Assembly: GCF_003994415.1 (NCBI RefSeq)
Contig: NZ_CP034689.1
Location: forward strand, 4,960,001-5,024,000
Length of the DNA stretch: 64,000 nt
Reading direction: 5' to 3'
Origin: Achromobacter spanius
Lineage (GTDB): Bacteria > Pseudomonadota > Gammaproteobacteria > Burkholderiales > Burkholderiaceae_B
In this document: piece after piece, positions 24,364 through 32,682 of the stretch
Layout: every line of letters begins with the position of its first letter
Position numbering within the stretch: the first letter of the stretch is position 1
The notes under the pieces: model-generated
What the model was told of the DNA's origin: nothing
Seen by the model: only the letters and a program-made list of their open reading frames with translations
Database searches by the model: none
Translations under genes and position numbers: made by a program

Positions 24364-24891
24364 ATGAAAACCCCTGAAGAATCCAGAAGCCGGCCCGTAG
24401 CCCCTATCGTTAACAGCGCCGATGACTGGCGAGCCGAAATGCTGCAGCTTGCCCAGAAAAAAACGCCGAGCTTCTTCCATCTGACCGCCCCGCTTCCCTC
24501 CTCGGGCCGTACCAATCAGGTGCTCGGCGCCACTGACATGCTGAGCGTCGTCCTCAAGACGTACGCCGAGGGTGGCGAGAACGAACTGCACGCCCATCCC
24601 AACGAAGACCACGTGTTTGTGGTGCTGCAAGGAGGTGCGCGGTTCGAAGGACCCGCTGGAGAAGTGCACGAGGCGCGGCGTTACGACTGCGTCTTGCTAC
24701 CCGCCGGGAGCTTTTACAAATTCCAGGCGTTCGACGATGAAGCGTTGGTCCTGCTTCGAATCGGCGCGGCCGTTTCGCCGGGCGCGGACGTCCTGCAGCG
24801 TGTTGGAATGGACGGCCGTCCTTTCGATGGCTATTCGGCAGAGAACAACGAGATTCCACCAACCTTTATGGCAGGGCGGTACTTCGCCTGA
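24364..24891 (+). CDS. Cupin domain-containing protein
   Basis: The 175-residue single-cupin protein has cupin motif 1 HAHPNEDHVFVVLQGGARF (two His and Glu as metal ligands, about residues 75-93) and motif 2 LLPAGSFYKFQAF, in which the usual His is replaced. GGAG lies 5 bases before the ATG at 24364, and the gene follows the aldehyde dehydrogenase stop by 14 bp. Its role is unknown: a small dioxygenase, isomerase or ligand-binding protein for the same aromatic compound is possible. Confidence 0.85.
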   Translation: MKTPEESRSRPVAPIVNSADDWRAEMLQLAQKKTPSFFHLTAPLPSSGRTNQVLGATDMLSVVLKTYAEGGENELHAHPNEDHVFVVLQGGARFEGPAGEVHEARRYDCVLLPAGSFYKFQAFDDEALVLLRIGAAVSPGADVLQRVGMDGRPFDGYSAENNEIPPTFMAGRYFA

Positions 24892-24943
24892 TTGGTGCAG
24901 ACCGAAAAAACATAAAGGCTCCATGCGAGCCGAGGAGGAAGAC

Positions 24944-25921
24944 ATGAAAATCACTATTGCGTCCGCGCTCTGCGCGCTCTGTGCCGCATTTGCCGCAACT
25001 CCCGCTGCGGCCACACAGCAATACCCTGAAAAGGCCGTGAAACTGGTCATTCCGTTCACGCCGGGCGGAAGCAACGACGTCCTGGCCCGCGTCATCGCCC
25101 AGGAGCTCAGCGCAAAATGGGAACAGCCCGTCATCGCTGAAAACAAGCCTGGGGCCGCTGGCAACATCGGCGCCGAACTCGTCGCCAGGTCTCAGGCGGA
25201 CGGATACACGCTGCTCATCGCCGCCAACAACGTGATGTCCGTAAATCCTGTCATGTACCGGCAGAATTTCGATCCGGCAAAGGACTTTTCCCCGATCACC
25301 TTGCTTGGGACGGTTCCCGTCGTGTTGGTCGTCAACCCCTCGGTCCCGGCGAAATCGTTGCGGGAACTCGTCTCGTACGCCAAGGCGCACCCAGGCACAT
25401 TGAATTACGCCTCCTCGGGAGCCGGGTCTCCCCAGCACCTCTCGGCCGAACTATTCAAAAGCGTCGTCGGCATAAGCATGACGCACATCCCCTACAAGGG
25501 CGCGGCCCCTGCCACCGCCGATCTTCTGGCGGGCCAGGTCCACGTACTGTTTGCGCCGTTGAACTCGGTTCTGCCCCACATTCAAGCCGGGAAGCTTCGG
25601 GCGCTGGCGCTCGGAAGCAAGGATCGTTCAGCCTTGCTCCCAGGCGTTCCCACCATCGCCGAAAGCGGATATCCGAGCTACGAGAGCGACATCTGGGTGG
25701 GGCTGGTTGCCCCCGCCGGCACGCCCGCTGGCGTTCTGCAGAAGATCAATCAAGACACCCGCGCGGTCCTGACGAAGCCCAGCGTGAAAAAGTCTCTGAC
25801 CGAACAAGGCATCGAAGCGAAGACAAGCACACCCGAGGAATTTCGCGAACTTGCGGCACAAGACCTCAAGCGCTGGGGCCAAGTCATCAAGCATGCGGGA
25901 ATCTCTGCGGAAAGCCGCTAA
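24944..25921 (+). CDS. Bug/TctC family solute receptor
   Basis: 325 residues with signal peptide (about 23 residues, cleavage after PAAA), then YPEKAVKLVIPFTPGGSNDV, the AENKPGAAGNIGAELVA loop and HIPYKGAAPATADLLAGQ. GAGGAAG lies 4 bases before the ATG. Its position between the cupin and ThDP enzyme genes indicates it captures the substrate of that pathway, probably an aromatic carboxylate. Its own membrane components are not in this operon; tctBA at 45008-47017 is the only TctAB pair in the window. Confidence 0.92.
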   Translation: MKITIASALCALCAAFAATPAAATQQYPEKAVKLVIPFTPGGSNDVLARVIAQELSAKWEQPVIAENKPGAAGNIGAELVARSQADGYTLLIAANNVMSVNPVMYRQNFDPAKDFSPITLLGTVPVVLVVNPSVPAKSLRELVSYAKAHPGTLNYASSGAGSPQHLSAELFKSVVGISMTHIPYKGAAPATADLLAGQVHVLFAPLNSVLPHIQAGKLRALALGSKDRSALLPGVPTIAESGYPSYESDIWVGLVAPAGTPAGVLQKINQDTRAVLTKPSVKKSLTEQGIEAKTSTPEEFRELAAQDLKRWGQVIKHAGISAESR

Positions 25922-25993
25922 GCCTCCCCGCGTTTCCGCCAGCGCACCGCCCGTGCCTGCGCACCCGATCAAGATCATCAATGTGAGTTCGAT

Positions 25994-27781
25994 ATGAGCA
26001 AGGACTACCCTCGTCGCGATGTGCCCGTGCCCTCTCCGTCTGAAAGTGGATGCTGGGGAAGCGACGTCATCGCCGACGCGATTCGAGACGTCGGCATCCG
26101 TTATCTCTTCGTCAACCCGGGCGCCAGCTTTCGTGGGCTGCACGATAGTCTGGTGAACCACCTGGGCAACCAGCAGCCGCAAATGCTGCTGGTGTTGCAT
26201 GAAGAGCACGGCGTCGCCATGGCGCACGGCTATGCCAAAGTGACGGGAGATCTGTGCGGCGCCATTGTCCACAGCAACGTTGGCCTGATGCACGCATCGA
26301 TGGCCATCTTCAATGCCTGGGCGGACCGCACCCCGGTCCTGGTACTGGGAGCGACCGGCCCCGTAGACGCGGCGAAACGCCGTCCCTGGATCGACTGGAT
26401 ACACACTGCGCAGGACCAGGGCGCATTGGTTCGTCATTTCGTCAAATGGGATGCGCAGCCGGCATCGCCCAAAGCCGCACAGGAGGCGATCGCCAGGGCG
26501 GTGCTGATGTCGAACACGGCGCCGCAAGGTCCCACCTACGTCTGCTTCGACGCCGCGCTACAGGAAGCGCCGGTCAATGACCGGCCGCCTCGGCTGGACC
26601 GGACCCGCTACCCCCAGCCCGCGGGCGGGCGGCCGCTGGCGCGGGACGTGCGCCAAGTACTGGAATGGGTCCGGGCCGCGCGGCGACCCGTGGTCCTCAT
26701 GGGGCGAGTCTCTCGAAACACCGCCGACTGGGAGCAGCGCGTGCGGCTCGTGGAAAGCTGGGGAGCCTTGGTCTTGACCGATCTGAAACTTGGCGCCGCC
26801 TTTCCCACCTCGCACGGCGCACATGGCGCCGCCCCAGGGTTCTTCCTCTCTCCCCAGGCCGCGGGGACACTTAGGCAAGCCGACCTGATCGTCAGTCTGG
26901 ACTGGCTCGACCTGGCCGGGACACTGGGCCAGGCCTTTGGCGACGCCGCATGCCATGCTCGCGTCGTCCACGTGTCTTTGGATCAGTACGTCCACAACGG
27001 CTGGTCCATGGATCACCAGGCGCTGCCCCAGACAGATCTCACCCTCTTGTGCGACCCTGACGCCTTCGTGGCGTCGGTCGTCGAACATCCTGATTTTTCC
27101 CAAGTGGACAAACGACCCTCCCCCAGCGAGCGCCCATATCCGCGCAGCCAGATTGCAAAGTCGGACACGATTTCCATCGCTCAGCTTGCCGCCGATGTCG
27201 AGGCGGCCGCCGCAGGGCTGGACATGAGCCTGATCCGCCTGCCGCTAGGATGGTCCGGCGACCTTTGCGACTTCGACCACCCGCTCGACTATCTCGGCTA
27301 CGACGGCGGCGGCGGGATCGGGTCAGGGCCAGGCATGGCGGTAGGCGCGGCGCTGGGGCTCAAGGACTCCGGCCGGCTTCCCGTCGCGATCATCGGCGAC
27401 GGAGACTACCTCATGGGCGTATCCGCGCTCTGGACCGCCGCCAACGCCAGAATTCCATTACTGATAATCGTCGCCAACAATCGATCCTTCTTCAACGACG
27501 AATTGCACCAGGAACGCGTCGCGCGGGATCGCAGCCGGCCTATCGAGAACCGGTGGATCGGGCAACGCATCGATGATCCCGCGCCTGATCTGGCAGGGCT
27601 GGCCCGCGCACAAGGCCTTACCGGCTTTGGCCCTGTCTCCGAGCCGGCGGAATTGGTGGGCGTCTTGCGAAACGCCGTGGAACTCGTGCGCGCCGGGGGT
27701 AGCGTCGTCGTCGATGTCCACGTGACGCCGGGATACAGCCCGGCAATGTCATCGGGCATGACACGGTCGCACGACGATTAG
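25994..27781 (+). CDS. Thiamine-diphosphate enzyme, benzoylformate decarboxylase/acetolactate synthase type
   Basis: 595 residues in three domains. The N-terminal PYR domain carries the cofactor-activating Glu (LHEEHGVAMAHGYAKVTG, about 72-89); the middle domain follows (VVLMGRVSRN); the C-terminal PP domain has the Mg/ThDP motif GDGDYLMG...NN (about 470-500). The family decarboxylates 2-oxo acids or joins 2-oxo acids. With an aldehyde dehydrogenase in the same operon, the likely reaction is aryl-glyoxylate to aryl-aldehyde plus CO2, as in the mandelate pathway. Active-site residues that separate the two reaction types cannot be assigned by reading. It ends convergent to the TauE gene. Confidence 0.88.
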   Translation: MSKDYPRRDVPVPSPSESGCWGSDVIADAIRDVGIRYLFVNPGASFRGLHDSLVNHLGNQQPQMLLVLHEEHGVAMAHGYAKVTGDLCGAIVHSNVGLMHASMAIFNAWADRTPVLVLGATGPVDAAKRRPWIDWIHTAQDQGALVRHFVKWDAQPASPKAAQEAIARAVLMSNTAPQGPTYVCFDAALQEAPVNDRPPRLDRTRYPQPAGGRPLARDVRQVLEWVRAARRPVVLMGRVSRNTADWEQRVRLVESWGALVLTDLKLGAAFPTSHGAHGAAPGFFLSPQAAGTLRQADLIVSLDWLDLAGTLGQAFGDAACHARVVHVSLDQYVHNGWSMDHQALPQTDLTLLCDPDAFVASVVEHPDFSQVDKRPSPSERPYPRSQIAKSDTISIAQLAADVEAAAAGLDMSLIRLPLGWSGDLCDFDHPLDYLGYDGGGGIGSGPGMAVGAALGLKDSGRLPVAIIGDGDYLMGVSALWTAANARIPLLIIVANNRSFFNDELHQERVARDRSRPIENRWIGQRIDDPAPDLAGLARAQGLTGFGPVSEPAELVGVLRNAVELVRAGGSVVVDVHVTPGYSPAMSSGMTRSHDD

Positions 27782-27876
27782 CCGCTGATATCCTGGCAGG
27801 CCGCGGCCATCCTGCATCGGCACGGCGGCGTCACAGATAGGGACCGCCAGCGCGCCGACATCGCAGGGTGGATTGC

Positions 27877-28671
27877 TCAAGCCCCCTTGGAAACCAGCAG
27901 CACCGCCACCGAAGCCAGGAAGCCCAGCAATACGCGACGAAAAGCCTCTTCGCTGAGGAACGCGCGCATTCGCCGGCCTATCATCATTCCCAGCGCCATC
28001 GGCGCCAGCGCCAGCAACGACATCGACGTCTCGACCAAACCAAGGCGACCGTAGTAGGCAAGCGCAAGGTAAAGCGGAATCATCCCGAACAGGTAGATGA
28101 TGCTGATGCTGCCCACGAATTCGTCTCGCCCAAGCTTGAGAGCGAGCAGGTACGTGATGATGAAAGGGCCTGTCATGGACGACAATCCGCCCATCATGCC
28201 CGCCAGCACGCCCACCCCGATTCCAAGCGGAAGCTCCTGTTCAGACGGTATCGAACCCTGCGGCTTGTACATCATCAGTACCACCGCACAGATGACCGAC
28301 GCGGCCACGAGCACACTCAAGAGCTCGGTGGGAAGCGCGAGCGACAACCGGACGGATACCACCGTGCTCACCAGCAGGCTCAGCGACAGCCATTTGAAAC
28401 GCATGGCATACCTTGCTGGCTTGTCGGCCTGCCACGCCTGCCAAAGATTGGAGATGAGCACGGGAACCACCAGCAGGCTGATCGCGGTGGGCGGCGGCAG
28501 CACTAGCGACAATAGCGGCACCGCGACGAGCGGCAGCCCTACTCCCAGGGCTCCCTTGACGACTCCTGCCCCAAAAAAAGCAAGTCCGGCGAATCCCAGA
28601 AGCGCAAGCGCTGGAATCCCTGTGAAAGTCCACGGCACCTGGGACAGCAAGTCCATTGTTGTCTCGTCCAT
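27877..28671 (-). CDS. TauE/SafE family membrane transporter
   Basis: About 264 residues with roughly eight hydrophobic segments. The two TauE/SafE half-motifs are GAGVVKGALGVGLPLVAVPLL near the N-terminus and GVGVLAGMMGGLSSMTGPFI in the middle. The family transports sulfonates or other organic anions. The start is uncertain (ATG 28671, ATG 28656 or GTG 28698). Its promoter at 28723-28751 contains a MarR-type palindrome, so it is probably co-regulated with phthalate catabolism and may move an aromatic acid or an intermediate across the membrane. Confidence 0.85.
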   Translation of the reverse strand: MDETTMDLLSQVPWTFTGIPALALLGFAGLAFFGAGVVKGALGVGLPLVAVPLLSLVLPPPTAISLLVVPVLISNLWQAWQADKPARYAMRFKWLSLSLLVSTVVSVRLSLALPTELLSVLVAASVICAVVLMMYKPQGSIPSEQELPLGIGVGVLAGMMGGLSSMTGPFIITYLLALKLGRDEFVGSISIIYLFGMIPLYLALAYYGRLGLVETSMSLLALAPMALGMMIGRRMRAFLSEEAFRRVLLGFLASVAVLLVSKGA

Positions 28672-28722
28672 TGTTTGCGCCAACACCAGGAACGCCACCC
28701 GGCGCTCGGTTGGCCATGAACG

Positions 28723-28751
28723 AGAATATTAGAGATCTAACTTTATTGCAA
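28723..28751 (-). promoter_or_regulatory. Sigma-70 promoter with MarR operator in the spacer (tauE gene)
   Basis: On the minus strand: TTGCAA, 17-bp spacer, TATTCT. The palindrome TTAGAGATCTAA (28729-28740) lies inside the spacer next to the -10, so bound regulator would block RNA polymerase. Confidence 0.72.
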
Positions 28752-28838
28752 CAGCGATGCACGCCGCGGCAGGCGGGCTGGACGAGACCGATCCAGCCCC
28801 AACACCTTGCCCGGGCGCGTGGATCGATTAGCGGCGGC

Positions 28839-29384
28839 TCACTCGGCCGACGATATCCGGCGAGACAGCTCCCGGGTCGAGGGTACCTTGCGCTCGGCGT
28901 TCTCGAGGGCGGCTTCGTCTTCCGCCAGGTTGGTGATGATTGCGAGCAGCACTTTGCGCGTGGTCTTGATTTCGACCTCGGTCAGGCCGCGTGTGCCGAT
29001 CGCGTTGATTTCTTCCGCAAGCGGTACCAGCTTCTTTTTCAGCGCGCGGCCGTTTCGCGTCAGGAAGATATGGATGTTCTTGTTGTTCCCGGGCAGATGC
29101 TTGCGCTCGACATAACCGAGCGACTCCATCGCCTTCATCGCGGAAAACGTGGTTGGTTCCATGACGGCAGCCTGCTCGCTCAATTCCCGCTGAGTCAGGC
29201 CGTCCTGCTCCCAGAGGATACGCAGGAAAGTCCAGTGGCCGAACGACACGTTGTAGTCGGACAGGCGCACCTGCAGGCCCCGGACAAAAGCGCGCGTGGC
29301 ATCCTTGATCAGGTGCGCCAGCCTATCGTCTGGAACAGCCTCGCGCCAGTGGTCAAGGACTGTCCTGGTTTCTTTTGAAGTCAT
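28839..29384 (-). CDS. MarR family transcriptional regulator
   Basis: The 181-residue winged-helix protein follows the MarR layout: N-terminal dimerisation helices, FGHWTFLRILWEQDGLTQRELSEQAAVMEPTTFSAMKAMESLGYVERK (helix-turn-helix), a basic wing (KHLPGNNKNIHIFLTRNGRALKK) and a long C-terminal helix. MarR proteins of aromatic operons usually repress until a CoA-ester or aromatic acid binds. A copy of the TTAGA-N2-TCTAA palindrome lies 24-35 bases before its start (29408), which points to autoregulation. It is the best candidate to control all five such sites in this region. Confidence 0.9.
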   Translation of the reverse strand: MTSKETRTVLDHWREAVPDDRLAHLIKDATRAFVRGLQVRLSDYNVSFGHWTFLRILWEQDGLTQRELSEQAAVMEPTTFSAMKAMESLGYVERKHLPGNNKNIHIFLTRNGRALKKKLVPLAEEINAIGTRGLTEVEIKTTRKVLLAIITNLAEDEAALENAERKVPSTRELSRRISSAE

Positions 29385-29407
29385 CGGCTATATGAAGTTT
29401 CGTGTAC

Positions 29408-29419
29408 TTAGATGTCTAA
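29408..29419. promoter_or_regulatory. Predicted MarR operator, autoregulatory
   Basis: TTAGATGTCTAA, a palindrome except at the centre, lies 24-35 bases upstream of the MarR start codon and downstream of the dihydrodiol dehydrogenase gene. Confidence 0.65.
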
Positions 29420-29458
29420 AAATGATACTCGAAACATTCTTCAGCCGGTTGTCATAGA

Positions 29459-30652
29459 TCAAACGTGGCGCATAACCCCGGATAAGATGACATCCCGCGA
29501 CGCCCGGGAAGACTCGATCATCGCAAGGCAGATCTCCAGTGTGCGCCGGGCCCATTGCCCTCCATGCAGGCATGGCTGCCCGGCATGGACAGCGGCATAG
29601 AGTTCATCGATGACCTCGGCTCTGGGAACCGGGGGAGGCTCGATGTCGATGAGGTATTTCTTGTCGTCTTCGTAGACGTAGATCCCATCCGGAAGCGGCC
29701 GGAAATCCGCTTTTTCACACGACACGACGAAGGGTCCGAAGTGTTGATGGCGCGCCGCGCCGGGCGCCTGCCGGTCGGGCGGCGTATAGGCGCTCCCGCC
29801 ATAGGTGCCCGCATTTTTGAGCGCGGACTCCTCCGCGGGGCCAGCGATTGACTTTAACCGCCGCCGGGCCGCGCCATAGTCTTCCGACGACTTGGGCAGC
29901 CCCATCTCGCCCGTCCATCCCATCCATTCATCGGAGTCGAAATGGCCATACCCGTTGTAATTCAATGCCGCGTATGCGCCGCCGTGAAACCACATCAACG
30001 CGCTATAGGCCCCTTCCGTTGGGCGGCTTTCGTCCCAGTTACCCAGCGCGCTGCGCACGCGCTCCGGCTCCTGGCACGCCAACAGCCGTACGATGTCGAC
30101 CTGGTGCGCAGCCTGGCTGAACACTGCCCCGCCCCCCTGTTCCGTCCGTAGTTCCTCCGGCCTGCGCGGCCGGCAGATATAGTCCGTGAAGTTCAGGGCG
30201 TGGATCATGCGGACGGCGCCGAATCTCCCTGATTGCACCAGTTCGCGGGTTCTCAGATAGGGCGTGTCAAAGCTGTGGCAGTGGCCGATGAGCAGATGGA
30301 CGCCGGCCTGCGTGCAGGCGTCGATCATGGCATCGCATTCGGCCAGGCTTAACGCCATGGGCTTTTCCACCAGGACATGCTTTCCATGATCGGCGGCAAT
30401 CTGCGTATGCCGCGCATGAAACTGATGCGGGCTGGCGACGTAGATGACTTCCACCTCAGGGTCAGCGGCCAACGCTTCCACTGCCTCGTAGGCTGGCCGG
30501 GAGAAGTCTCGGCTGAACTGATCCCTGGCTCCCGCGCGCGGGTCGCACCCGGCCACGAGTTCGACTCGGGGGTCCGCAAGAAACGTGGGAAGCATCAACG
30601 AAAACGCCCGCCCCAGGCCGACCACGCCGATACGCAATTTTCCGTTTTTCAT
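29459..30652 (-). CDS. pht4: Gfo/Idh/MocA family dehydrogenase, probable phthalate 4,5-cis-dihydrodiol dehydrogenase
   Basis: The 397-residue protein has an N-terminal Rossmann domain (RIGVVGLGRAFS, about 6-17; VYVASPHQFHARH; the family EKPMAL at about 97-102 with catalytic-region Lys) and a C-terminal beta-sheet domain. The Pht4-type dehydrogenases that oxidise 4,5-dihydro-4,5-dihydroxyphthalate belong to this family. The neighbours upstream in the same operon are pht2, pht5 and pht3 homologues, which fixes the role. The ATG at 30652 is 14 bp after the reductase stop. It uses NAD(P)+ to rearomatise the diol to 4,5-dihydroxyphthalate. Confidence 0.85.
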   Translation of the reverse strand: MKNGKLRIGVVGLGRAFSLMLPTFLADPRVELVAGCDPRAGARDQFSRDFSRPAYEAVEALAADPEVEVIYVASPHQFHARHTQIAADHGKHVLVEKPMALSLAECDAMIDACTQAGVHLLIGHCHSFDTPYLRTRELVQSGRFGAVRMIHALNFTDYICRPRRPEELRTEQGGGAVFSQAAHQVDIVRLLACQEPERVRSALGNWDESRPTEGAYSALMWFHGGAYAALNYNGYGHFDSDEWMGWTGEMGLPKSSEDYGAARRRLKSIAGPAEESALKNAGTYGGSAYTPPDRQAPGAARHQHFGPFVVSCEKADFRPLPDGIYVYEDDKKYLIDIEPPPVPRAEVIDELYAAVHAGQPCLHGGQWARRTLEICLAMIESSRASRDVILSGVMRHV

Positions 30653-30666
30653 GATTGGGGGCTCGG

Positions 30667-31638
30667 CTACAGGTCGAGGACCAGCTTTTCGCACGTGGCT
30701 CGGGAAACGCAGACCATGATCTGGGACGCTTGCTCTTCCGGAAGCAACACCATGTCGCGATGGTCTGCCGTTCCTTCGAGCATCCGCGTCCGACAGGACC
30801 CGCACGTCCCGCTTTCGCACGAATAGCCGACGCGCACGTCCGCAGCCTGCAATACCGACAGTATCGACTTTCCCACGGGCACTTCAAGGGTCTGGTTCGA
30901 TTTGGCGAGCTCCACCAAGAACGGCTTGTCTTCCGGCCGCTTTCCTCCGCCCTCCAGGAAACTCTCAAAGTGGATGCGCTTGGGCGACCAATGACCCGAC
31001 ATATCGCGGACGGCTTCCATCAGCCCCCTCGGGCCGCAGCAATAGACGTGCCCTCGGTTCGGCTTTTCAAGAATGGGCCACAGGTCGAAGCAGGCGTCCG
31101 GATTGCCGAGGTCGTGGTGTATCTTGACATTCGACCGGTACAGGTCCGATCCCAACTCTTCGAGGAACGCCGTTGTCTCGGCGGCCTGGCTCAAGTAGTA
31201 CAGCTTCCAAGGCGCGGGAGGAAGCTCGCCGAACGATCGGATCATTGACAAGATGGGCGTGATGCCAATGCCCCCGGCAATGAACGTCAGCGATCCAGGA
31301 TTGTCGACCAAGGGAAAGGCGTTATCGGGCGGCGCGACCAAAACCGTGTCGCCCTCTTTGGCCTCGTCGACCATGCTGACCGACCCTCCTCTGCCCTGCG
31401 CCTCTCGCTTCACAGTAATGACATAGCGCTGACGTTCGGAGGGATCATTGCACAGCGAATATTTCCGCCACTCTCCGTTGGGGACCTGGATCTTTATGTG
31501 CGAACCCGCCGAAAACTCGGGAAGGTCGGTTCCATCTTCGCGTCCCAGTTCGAATGAACGTATGCCTTGTGCGGCCTGGTGCGTAGCAAGAATTTTCAGC
31601 GACATCAATGCCGCGTTGTCCGTCGTGGGATCTGTCAT
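30667..31638 (-). CDS. pht2: Phthalate 4,5-dioxygenase reductase (FMN/NADH/2Fe-2S)
   Basis: 323 residues in the phthalate-dioxygenase-reductase order: flavin domain (RKYSL, residues 58-62, FMN contact), NAD domain (AGGIGITPILSM and CGPRGLM about 201-207) and a C-terminal plant-type ferredoxin with Cys274, Cys279, Cys282 and Cys310 (C-x4-C-x2-C-x27-C). It passes electrons from NADH to the Rieske oxygenase. It is the third gene of the operon pht3-pht5-pht2-pht4. Confidence 0.92.
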   Translation of the reverse strand: MTDPTTDNAALMSLKILATHQAAQGIRSFELGREDGTDLPEFSAGSHIKIQVPNGEWRKYSLCNDPSERQRYVITVKREAQGRGGSVSMVDEAKEGDTVLVAPPDNAFPLVDNPGSLTFIAGGIGITPILSMIRSFGELPPAPWKLYYLSQAAETTAFLEELGSDLYRSNVKIHHDLGNPDACFDLWPILEKPNRGHVYCCGPRGLMEAVRDMSGHWSPKRIHFESFLEGGGKRPEDKPFLVELAKSNQTLEVPVGKSILSVLQAADVRVGYSCESGTCGSCRTRMLEGTADHRDMVLLPEEQASQIMVCVSRATCEKLVLDL

Positions 31639-31680
31639 GACTGCCTCCTCGAGCGGGGAAGCATTGCCTCCCGCCCTCCT

Positions 31681-32670
31681 TCATATCTTGTAGGATTCGT
31701 ACGTGCTGGGATGAAACAGTTCCTCGACCCGAACTTGACGGTCCGAGAGCCCCTGCGCATGATGATGCCGAGTAAAGGCTTCCAGCGTGGGCAAGCTCTT
31801 TTCAACGCCATAGGCCCAGTAATCCGCGCCCAGCGTATCTCTTGCGGCCTTCAGTTGCTCCTCCACGAACGGCAAGGTCACCTTAGTGGCCGAGGTGTCG
31901 GACAGCTTTTCCAGCGCAGCAAGCTTGGACTGGTCGAAGGCCTTCAAGAGCGTGCCGGGTAGCCAGGGGTGCTGTTCCACCAGCGTTTTTCTCACGCCGA
32001 CGACGTGCATGATCGGAAAGACTCCGGTCCGCCGGTAGTAGCCCTTTGCGGTCTCGGTCGGGTCGTCGAACAACCAACCGATATTGGGATTGACACGGGC
32101 ATTCCCCGACGGGGCGCGCGGTGCCATGAAACCATCGATGTCTCCGCGATCCAGCATGTCTGAGATGGTCGTGTCGGCAGGCGCATCTATCATCTTCACG
32201 CTGTCGGGCAGCTTCAATTTGATCTTTTCCGGCCGGCCGGGCTGATCGATGCCGCCTCGTACCCAGATCACGTCCGACGGCTTCACCCCATAGTCCTCTT
32301 CCAGGATGGCGCGGGCCCACACATTCGCGGTCAACTGATACTCCGGAATCCCGATGCGCTTTCCCTTGAGATCCTCAGGACGGCGAATCCTGTCCTTGCG
32401 GACATAGATAGAGGTGTGCCTGAATGCGCGGGACAGGAACACCGGGATGGCGATGTACGGGCATTGCCCGGCCGCATGCTTGACCAGGTAGCTGGAAAAC
32501 GACAGCTCACTGACATCGAAATCCTGAAAGCGGAAAGCGCGGAAGAACATTTCTTCCGGGCTCAACAGCGCATACACCGGATTGACGCCATCGATCTGCA
32601 CGGCCCCGTCATACAAGGCGCGATTGCGATCGTAGTCGCCCATTGCAATAGACAATTGAAGTTTAGACAT
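31681..32670 (-). CDS. pht5: 4,5-dihydroxyphthalate decarboxylase
   Basis: The 329-residue protein has the fold of periplasmic-binding-like proteins but no signal peptide: MSKLQLSIAMGDYDRNRALYDG, then FDVSELSFSSYLVKH, RRPEDLKGKRIGIPEY and VFPIMHVVGVRKTLVEQHPWL. This pattern is typical of Pht5 homologues, which remove one carboxylate from 4,5-dihydroxyphthalate to give protocatechuate. The position between oxygenase and reductase genes, with 12 bp and 42 bp gaps, supports the call. Database annotations often mislabel this family as NMT1/ABC binding proteins. Confidence 0.9.
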   Translation of the reverse strand: MSKLQLSIAMGDYDRNRALYDGAVQIDGVNPVYALLSPEEMFFRAFRFQDFDVSELSFSSYLVKHAAGQCPYIAIPVFLSRAFRHTSIYVRKDRIRRPEDLKGKRIGIPEYQLTANVWARAILEEDYGVKPSDVIWVRGGIDQPGRPEKIKLKLPDSVKMIDAPADTTISDMLDRGDIDGFMAPRAPSGNARVNPNIGWLFDDPTETAKGYYRRTGVFPIMHVVGVRKTLVEQHPWLPGTLLKAFDQSKLAALEKLSDTSATKVTLPFVEEQLKAARDTLGADYWAYGVEKSLPTLEAFTRHHHAQGLSDRQVRVEELFHPSTYESYKI

Positions 32671-32682
32671 GCACTGTTGCCC

